64,000 bases of DNA from assembly GCF_001700435.1 (NCBI RefSeq), contig NZ_LYPC01000011.1, positions 124,001 through 188,000 of the forward strand, in the 5' to 3' direction. Below are positions 59,619 through 64,000 of this stretch, piece after piece (position 1 is the first letter of the stretch; every line of letters begins with the position of its first letter). The notes beneath the pieces are model-generated. The model worked only from the letters and a program-made list of their open reading frames with translations. It was not told the DNA's origin and searched no databases. Both the position numbers and the translations under genes were made by a program. This DNA comes from Paenibacillus pectinilyticus. Its GTDB lineage: Bacteria > Bacillota > Bacilli > Paenibacillales > NBRC-103111.

Positions 59619-60236
59619 TCACATAAACCGTTTTTCCACTCGTTTGCTAATCACCAGCGAAATAGCAATGAATAAGGCTACATACAGAAGTTCATAAGGT
59701 TTGTCCACGAACCGCTTTAGGTCGTAACCTATGAAGCTCACGGACATGACCATCACTGCTTTTCCCGCCGCAACCGCCACTAAGAAGGAGCGGAAACGCA
59801 TCCGTACCAGCCCTGCCGCCATATTGATGACGACAAAGGGGCCAAGCGGGAACAGACTTAGTATAAACACATAATTGAAAGCTTGACGACGAGCCCAGTT
59901 GAGGCTTTTTTGCACGTTAGGCTTCTGCGACCAGCGTACGAGATAAGGGTGGGCAGCCACCTTTTTCACAATCGCAAACGTGACCAAACAACCGCACACG
60001 ATGCCAATCCAAGAGTAGAGAAAACCGAGCCACAGTCCATACACAGCCGCATTCACGCTGATAATCACCATGGTCGGGAGCGGTGGAATGAATGATTTCA
60101 GGAAAGGGAGCAGCAGCCCCGGCAACGGACCGAGAGAACGATACTTGTCCAGCAGCAGCATGAGATTCGCTTCAGTAAAATAAGATAAGAGCTCTTTGAT
60201 ATCCATATGGTCTGAAAAGCCGACAACGTTCGGCAT
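59619..60236 (-). CDS. TVP38/TMEM64 (DedA-superfamily) membrane protein
   Basis: A 205-residue protein with about five membrane segments. The DedA/TVP38 core is visible: FLKSFIPPLPTMVIISVNAAVYG, then the re-entrant region with GIVCGCLVTFAIVKK, and SLFPLGPFVVINMAAGLVRMRFRSF, where the family's G-x-x-P/Arg pattern lies. Such proteins act in lipid scrambling or undecaprenyl-phosphate and phospholipid translocation and in membrane homeostasis; this one's substrate is unknown. AGGAG is five bases from the ATG at 60236. Confidence 0.85.
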   Translation of the reverse strand: MPNVVGFSDHMDIKELLSYFTEANLMLLLDKYRSLGPLPGLLLPFLKSFIPPLPTMVIISVNAAVYGLWLGFLYSWIGIVCGCLVTFAIVKKVAAHPYLVRWSQKPNVQKSLNWARRQAFNYVFILSLFPLGPFVVINMAAGLVRMRFRSFLVAVAAGKAVMVMSVSFIGYDLKRFVDKPYELLYVALFIAISLVISKRVEKRFM

Positions 60237-60311
60237 TTTCTCTCCTCTCGTTCATATGGCACGATTATAGCACGCCCGCACGGTTCCGCGCACCGTTACC
60301 GTAACGCAAAG

Positions 60312-60343
60312 AAGCTGACACCCGACGAATCAGGTATCAGCTT
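60312..60343 (-). terminator. Terminator of the exported helical protein gene
   Basis: AAGCTGA (60312-60318) and TCAGCTT (60337-60343) with inner ACC/GGT form a hairpin 13 bases past the stop; the minus strand continues CTTTGCGTT. Confidence 0.65.
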
Positions 60344-60355
60344 ACATTTTTCCGT

Positions 60356-61009
60356 TCATTTAAACTTATCAGGAAACTGCTTGATAATCCCATCAGCCAG
60401 CATATCCGCATACATGATCATATGGTCCTCATTTTTATCATAGGCGAGGATATCGGCCTTCCAATCCTTTTTAAGTCTCGCAACGACTTGGTCGGTAACC
60501 AGCTGTAAGTGTGTGTACAGCATGTCCTGCTGGGATTTCATTGACCAATTCGGATTCGCCCCGCTTAGAAACTTAGAGATGTCGTCCGCGTTCCGGTGCC
60601 ATTCTTTATTATATTTGGCTAAATCGGCTTGATTACCGCTCTTGGCCGCGTCGATGACACTTCCTGCGAGAAGGATATGTTCTCTTAAAAGGTCAGCCAG
60701 CTTATTACCCGCGGCCTCGCCATAAAAAGGCTTGATCGCGTTCCCAATATCCTGCTGGTTTTGCAGCAGTCTAGCCAACACGTCCTTCTGATCCTCCAAT
60801 CCTGCAAGGGCACTGACAATGTAGCTTCTCGTCCAAAGCACATGGTCCATCCATAGCTTTCTTAGATCATTCTGAAGCTTGACCTTAGAAGGCGACCAGC
60901 ACGCCGCGATACCAGGCTCTTTGCCAGCAGCATGGGCCTGCGTCGGCATCCAAGCGGTTGACACAACCATCGTAACAAGTAACGTGAATAGTAGAAATCT
61001 GCGTTTCAT
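60356..61009 (-). CDS. Exported helical protein of unknown function
   Basis: The ATG at 61009 gives 217 residues with a signal peptide (MKRRFLLFTLLVTMVVSTAW, cleavage near AHA-AGK). The mature part is all-helical with a recurring pattern LRKLWMDHVLWTRSYIVSAL, FYGEAAGNKLADLLREHILLA, WHRNADDISKFLSGANPNWS, MLYTHLQLVTDQVVARLKKD: four helices each bearing a His and often Trp, suggesting a four-helix bundle with a possible metal or haem site. Similar proteins are common in Paenibacillus and Bacillus without assigned function. GGAG is 11 bases from the ATG. Confidence 0.78.
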   Translation of the reverse strand: MKRRFLLFTLLVTMVVSTAWMPTQAHAAGKEPGIAACWSPSKVKLQNDLRKLWMDHVLWTRSYIVSALAGLEDQKDVLARLLQNQQDIGNAIKPFYGEAAGNKLADLLREHILLAGSVIDAAKSGNQADLAKYNKEWHRNADDISKFLSGANPNWSMKSQQDMLYTHLQLVTDQVVARLKKDWKADILAYDKNEDHMIMYADMLADGIIKQFPDKFK

Positions 61010-61102
61010 GAATGTATCTTCTCCTCTGTAAGCATTTCTGCATTTCTCGAACATGGTTATTGTGAACTAATCCCTTTTATTTATGCCATATCGTGTAAGC
61101 AA

Positions 61103-61132
61103 AAAGAGCCCCTCAGCACCCGCTGAGAGACT
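61103..61132 (-). terminator. Terminator of the MFS exporter gene
   Basis: CTCAGC-ACCC-GCTGAG (61112-61127), extended by AGAG/CTCT, forms a hairpin; the AAAAAG on the left is CTTTTT on the minus strand. Confidence 0.8.
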
Positions 61133-61151
61133 CTCCATCTAACAGTTATTT

Positions 61152-62375
61152 TTAGACCAACTTCGCATTCTGCTTAGGAACCGCCAGCTTCGCGCGCGGG
61201 CGATGGTGCAGCACATAGTAGAGCGCTGCGGATAGCAAGGGAACAAGCCCTGCAACCACATACATCATCCGATAATCGGCTACGGACGCGATGAATCCCA
61301 TCACATACGACCCAATGCCATACCCTAGGTCAAATAATAGGAAAAACGTCCCCGTTGCACTCCCTCTGCGGTGTTCAGGGGCCAGCTTCATCGCTAAAGC
61401 CTGAAAACAAGGCAGCAGCGCCCCATAACCAAGTCCCATAATGACACCTGCCACCAAAACCATCGTCCCGGAGTTCGCCTGACTTAATAGCAGCATCCCC
61501 ACCGCGAACAACACGATCCCTGGATAGTACAGAAAATGCTCGTTATACGTGTCGAAAACTTTCCCAATCAGCGGGCGGAATGCCACGATCATCAGCGCAA
61601 ATACAACAAAGAACGTACCTGCAACCTGTGTTTGATGAATTTCAATCGTAAATGAGGAGATAAATCCAGATAATGAGCTATAGGCAAAAGCCAAAATAAA
61701 GCCGACCACTGAAATTGGCAACGCCTTAAGCTCGATAAAATCACTCCAACGCAGACGTTGTTTCACGTGTTTCACAGGCGCGACCGGCTGCACGACTTCC
61801 TGTGTAGTCTTAGGCACACGCATACCCAATGTGAATAGTAACGAGAGGGCCGCAATCACACAAATGGCCGCTAACAAGACATGAATGTTCTTATCCCTCC
61901 ATAAAAAGAGACCCATCGCCGGCCCAATAACCATTCCTACGCTCATGAACATGCTGAAGTAGCCCATGCCTGTTCCTTGACGTGAATTCGGTACGAGTGA
62001 CGATGCAATCGTGCTCGTCGCCGTCGACGCAATGGCATAGCTCATGCCGTGAATGAGACGAATCACTAGAAATAGGAACATTCCCTTCGCACTGAAATAG
62101 CTAAGGCAAGCCAATAAGAAAATGACCATTCCAATGATGGCCATTTTCTTTTTCCCATAACGATCCACCCATTGCCCCGAGAAAGGCCTCACCAACACGC
62201 CCCCAATGACATAAATCGTAATCGACAGCCCCATCTGCTGCTGGCTTCCGTGCAGGCTATCCTTCACATAAAGCGGAAATGCGGTAGCAAGTATATAAAA
62301 AGTGAGAAACATGAAAAAGCTGCTCATACACACAACGACAAAATTCTTCGTCCAAATTCGTTCCCTCGTCAACAT
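61152..62375 (-). CDS. 12-helix MFS efflux transporter
   Basis: The ATG at 62375 (GGAG six bases upstream) gives 407 residues with 12 membrane helices. GVLVRPFSGQWVDRYGKKK is motif A between helices 2 and 3; RLIHGMSYAIASTATSTIA and GPAMGLFLWRD fit helices 4-5 of arabinose-efflux/drug-proton antiporters (DHA1 or YfkF/YfhI-like). It is divergent from a LysR regulator whose gene starts 132 bp away, so induction by a LysR ligand is likely. Substrate unknown. Confidence 0.88.
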   Translation of the reverse strand: MLTRERIWTKNFVVVCMSSFFMFLTFYILATAFPLYVKDSLHGSQQQMGLSITIYVIGGVLVRPFSGQWVDRYGKKKMAIIGMVIFLLACLSYFSAKGMFLFLVIRLIHGMSYAIASTATSTIASSLVPNSRQGTGMGYFSMFMSVGMVIGPAMGLFLWRDKNIHVLLAAICVIAALSLLFTLGMRVPKTTQEVVQPVAPVKHVKQRLRWSDFIELKALPISVVGFILAFAYSSLSGFISSFTIEIHQTQVAGTFFVVFALMIVAFRPLIGKVFDTYNEHFLYYPGIVLFAVGMLLLSQANSGTMVLVAGVIMGLGYGALLPCFQALAMKLAPEHRRGSATGTFFLLFDLGYGIGSYVMGFIASVADYRMMYVVAGLVPLLSAALYYVLHHRPRAKLAVPKQNAKLV

Positions 62376-62507
62376 ACGGCACTCCATTCTCTACGCCATT
62401 TTCTATCTCTACGTTGAACTAGTATAAGAGGGAAAATCAATTAAGTATAATACATATTTCATGATAAAATGATCACATCAAAGCTATAAGTAAAGCGAGG
62501 ATTCAGC

Positions 62508-63398
62508 ATGGAATTCTTACAGCTTCATTATTTTCAAACTGTCGCACGCCTGGAGCATATGACCCAAGCTGCCAAAGAGCTGAACGTTTCGCAGCCTTCC
62601 CTTAGCAACGCCATTCAACGTCTCGAAAAGAGGCTGGGCATCCCGCTATTCGAGCGCCAAGGCCGGCACGTCAAATTAAATGCCTTTGGGAAAACGTATC
62701 TGCGCCGCGTCGAACAAGCCTTCCTGGAGCTCAAAGAAGGCGAGCGTGAAATCCAAGATATGGCTGGCCTCGAGCATGGCACCGTCTCTCTTTTCGTCAC
62801 ATTGCCTTATGTACTGCCGAACCTGCTCAAACAATTCCTGACCGTGCATCCGCACGTCAAAGTCATCCAACGCCAATTGGGCTCTGCCCTAGAAATGCGG
62901 AATGATCTTGAGAATGCCGAAATCGACTTCTGCATCTCCTCTACACCCGTGACCGGCCCTGATATTGAATGGCTGACCCTTGTCGAAGAGGAGCTTTGTT
63001 TGACCGTGCCGAAGGGGCACCGATTTGCCTCCAGAACGAGCATTTCGCTAATTGAAGCTGCTAATGAGCCCTTCATTTCCCTCTCCTCGCGATCGAATTT
63101 CCGAGAAATTACCGACGGCTTCTGTCGTCAGGCGGGCTTTGAGCCTCAGATTGCCTTTGAGCTTGAGGAGGTCAGTGCCATTCAAACTTTGGTAGAAATG
63201 GGACTCGGTATCACCTTCACCCTGCCTCTCTCCCTAGGCGGTAGAGCTTCCAACCCTGACACTGTGCAGCTGCAAATAACCGAACCGTACTGCCATCGCA
63301 CCTTCGGGATTGCCTGGAATCGCAAGCATTATCTCTCGCAGGCGGCGATTCATTTCAGAGCGTTTGTGATTGAATTTTTCAAAATGAAATCAAATTGA
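62508..63398 (+). CDS. LysR family transcriptional regulator
   Basis: A 296-residue protein. N-terminal HTH: LHYFQTVARLEHMTQAAKEL with the recognition helix VSQPSLSNAIQRLEKRLG and the wing PLFERQGRHVKLNAFG. The C-terminal periplasmic-binding-type domain (about 90-296) senses a ligand. GCGAGG is seven bases from the ATG. It is divergent from the MFS exporter gene; LysR proteins usually control the divergent gene and themselves. The gap between the genes has an AT-rich stretch with TTTCATGAT, a possible binding site but a weak one. Confidence 0.92.
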   Translation: MEFLQLHYFQTVARLEHMTQAAKELNVSQPSLSNAIQRLEKRLGIPLFERQGRHVKLNAFGKTYLRRVEQAFLELKEGEREIQDMAGLEHGTVSLFVTLPYVLPNLLKQFLTVHPHVKVIQRQLGSALEMRNDLENAEIDFCISSTPVTGPDIEWLTLVEEELCLTVPKGHRFASRTSISLIEAANEPFISLSSRSNFREITDGFCRQAGFEPQIAFELEEVSAIQTLVEMGLGITFTLPLSLGGRASNPDTVQLQITEPYCHRTFGIAWNRKHYLSQAAIHFRAFVIEFFKMKSN

Positions 63399-63427
63399 AT
63401 CTATCATCATGATAGAATTAGCATCTT

Positions 63428-63458
63428 AAGACCCCAGCGATCCGCTGCCGGTCTTTTT
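63428..63458 (+). terminator. Terminator of the LysR gene
   Basis: AAGACC-CAGCG-ATC-CGCTG-GGTCTT forms a two-stage stem (63428-63455) followed by TTTTATATTTTT. Confidence 0.92.
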
Positions 63459-63551
63459 ATATTTTTATCTCTACTAACAGCTTATCCTCATTGGCCGTTA
63501 CCGCTTGTACCACAGATTCATATAGTAGTAGAAAAAAGGAGATGTTGTTCG

Positions 63552-64000
63552 ATGTCTCAAATGATCTATCGATTGAAACAAGATTTAGAAGACCTGCGTG
63601 ATCTCATTTTCCACCATAACCATACCGATGCAACAACACTACCAGCCAGTGTAGATCTACGTCCGAAACTTTCTCCTGTCGTAGATCAGGGCCAACTGGG
63701 AAGCTGTACAGCCAACGCCATTGCTTCAGGTTTAGGCGAATACCTTGAACTACAAGCTGGGAAGCCATTAACCCGATTGAGTCGTCTTTATCTGTACTGG
63801 CATGAACGCAGTATGGAAGGAACAGTTAATAATGACTCTGGCGCGTACATCCGGGATGGTATGAAGGTGCTGCAAACGCTGGGCTGTGCTCCGGAAACCG
63901 ATTATCCGTACGACATTAGTAAATTTACACTGCCACCATCCACCAAAGCTGAAACCGATGCACGCGCGTTTAAAATTAGTGAGTACCATCGCGTGACGGA
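63552..64000 (+). CDS. Papain-like (C1 family) cysteine protease, 3' end beyond window
   Basis: An open frame from the ATG at 63552 (AGGAG ten bases upstream) runs to the window end without a stop; 149 codons are visible. After a short N-terminus (MSQMIYRLKQDLEDLRDLIF) comes SVDLRPKLSPVVDQGQLGSC, where Gln of DQGQLGS is the oxyanion-hole residue and the Cys of GSC is the nucleophile, in the C1 style. SGAYIRDGMKVLQTLGCAPE is the following helix of that fold. No signal peptide and no long propeptide, so it is a cytoplasmic C1A/bleomycin-hydrolase-like bacterial protease. The His and Asn of the triad lie outside the window. Confidence 0.85.
   Translation, partial: MSQMIYRLKQDLEDLRDLIFHHNHTDATTLPASVDLRPKLSPVVDQGQLGSCTANAIASGLGEYLELQAGKPLTRLSRLYLYWHERSMEGTVNNDSGAYIRDGMKVLQTLGCAPETDYPYDISKFTLPPSTKAETDARAFKISEYHRVT

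Overview
The window looks like chromosomal DNA of a Paenibacillus-type member of the Bacillota. The evidence is strong AGGAGG ribosome sites, SLH-domain surface proteins, a BmrC/BmrD-type drug ABC pair, BlaI/M56 regulation, a consensus cre site and Fur box, and many housekeeping genes of Bacillales type mixed with accessory genes. I see no rRNA, tRNA, CRISPR array, insertion sequence or prophage. About 53 coding regions are described, several with starts corrected from the ribosome site. Two are cut by the window edges: a permease start at 1-15 and a papain-like protease at 63552-64000.

Layout. 1-6.1 kb (mostly minus): nucleoside-type BMP/ABC uptake operon, threonine dehydratase ilvA, and a DHA2 drug exporter divergent from its TetR regulator across a 24-bp palindrome. 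6.8-12.3 kb: SLH/PepSY-type exported protein, RluF-type pseudouridine synthase, an NAD(P)-binding reductase, a repeat-filled gap, a small membrane protein. 12.4-16.7 kb: bmrD-bmrC behind a short leader peptide and mutually exclusive hairpins that look like a ribosome-controlled attenuator. 16.9-23 kb: small membrane protein, a two-component system, then a BlaI-M56-DUF2231 group whose two promoters carry the same operator. 23-33.8 kb: pirin, Fur-controlled FhuF-like reductase, HtrA protease with three extra modules, FdhF/YdeP-type molybdoenzyme with FdhD, an MpsC-family protein, an AraC regulator. 33.9-37.8 kb: cre-controlled GH2 glycosidase and GPH sugar symporter. 38-46.8 kb: DUF72 protein, SLC13/ArsB-NhaD transporter with a structured leader, CPA1 antiporter, secreted proteins, a second two-component system. 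47-64 kb: glutaminyl-tRNA synthetase, M29 aminopeptidase, amidase, YafY/WYL regulator, SLH/Ig-repeat surface protein, DinB-like protein, rpiA, SDR, TVP38-type membrane protein, MFS exporter divergent from a LysR regulator.

The most striking signal is intergenic. Six loci (11377, 20687, 24452, 42025, 58818, 59270) each hold four imperfect ~23-25-bp palindromes whose start-to-start spacing is exactly 51, 62 and 51 bp, giving 189-bp elements. The palindromes are alike within an element but belong to at least three unrelated sequence families. A seventh locus (31625) has spacing 51-61-50 with a fourth palindrome family, and that family reappears at 46969 as three units 50 bp apart. So geometry is kept while sequence changes. 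The elements often lie next to minisatellites (60-, 15- and 40-bp units and a G-rich tract). I know of no named family with this design.
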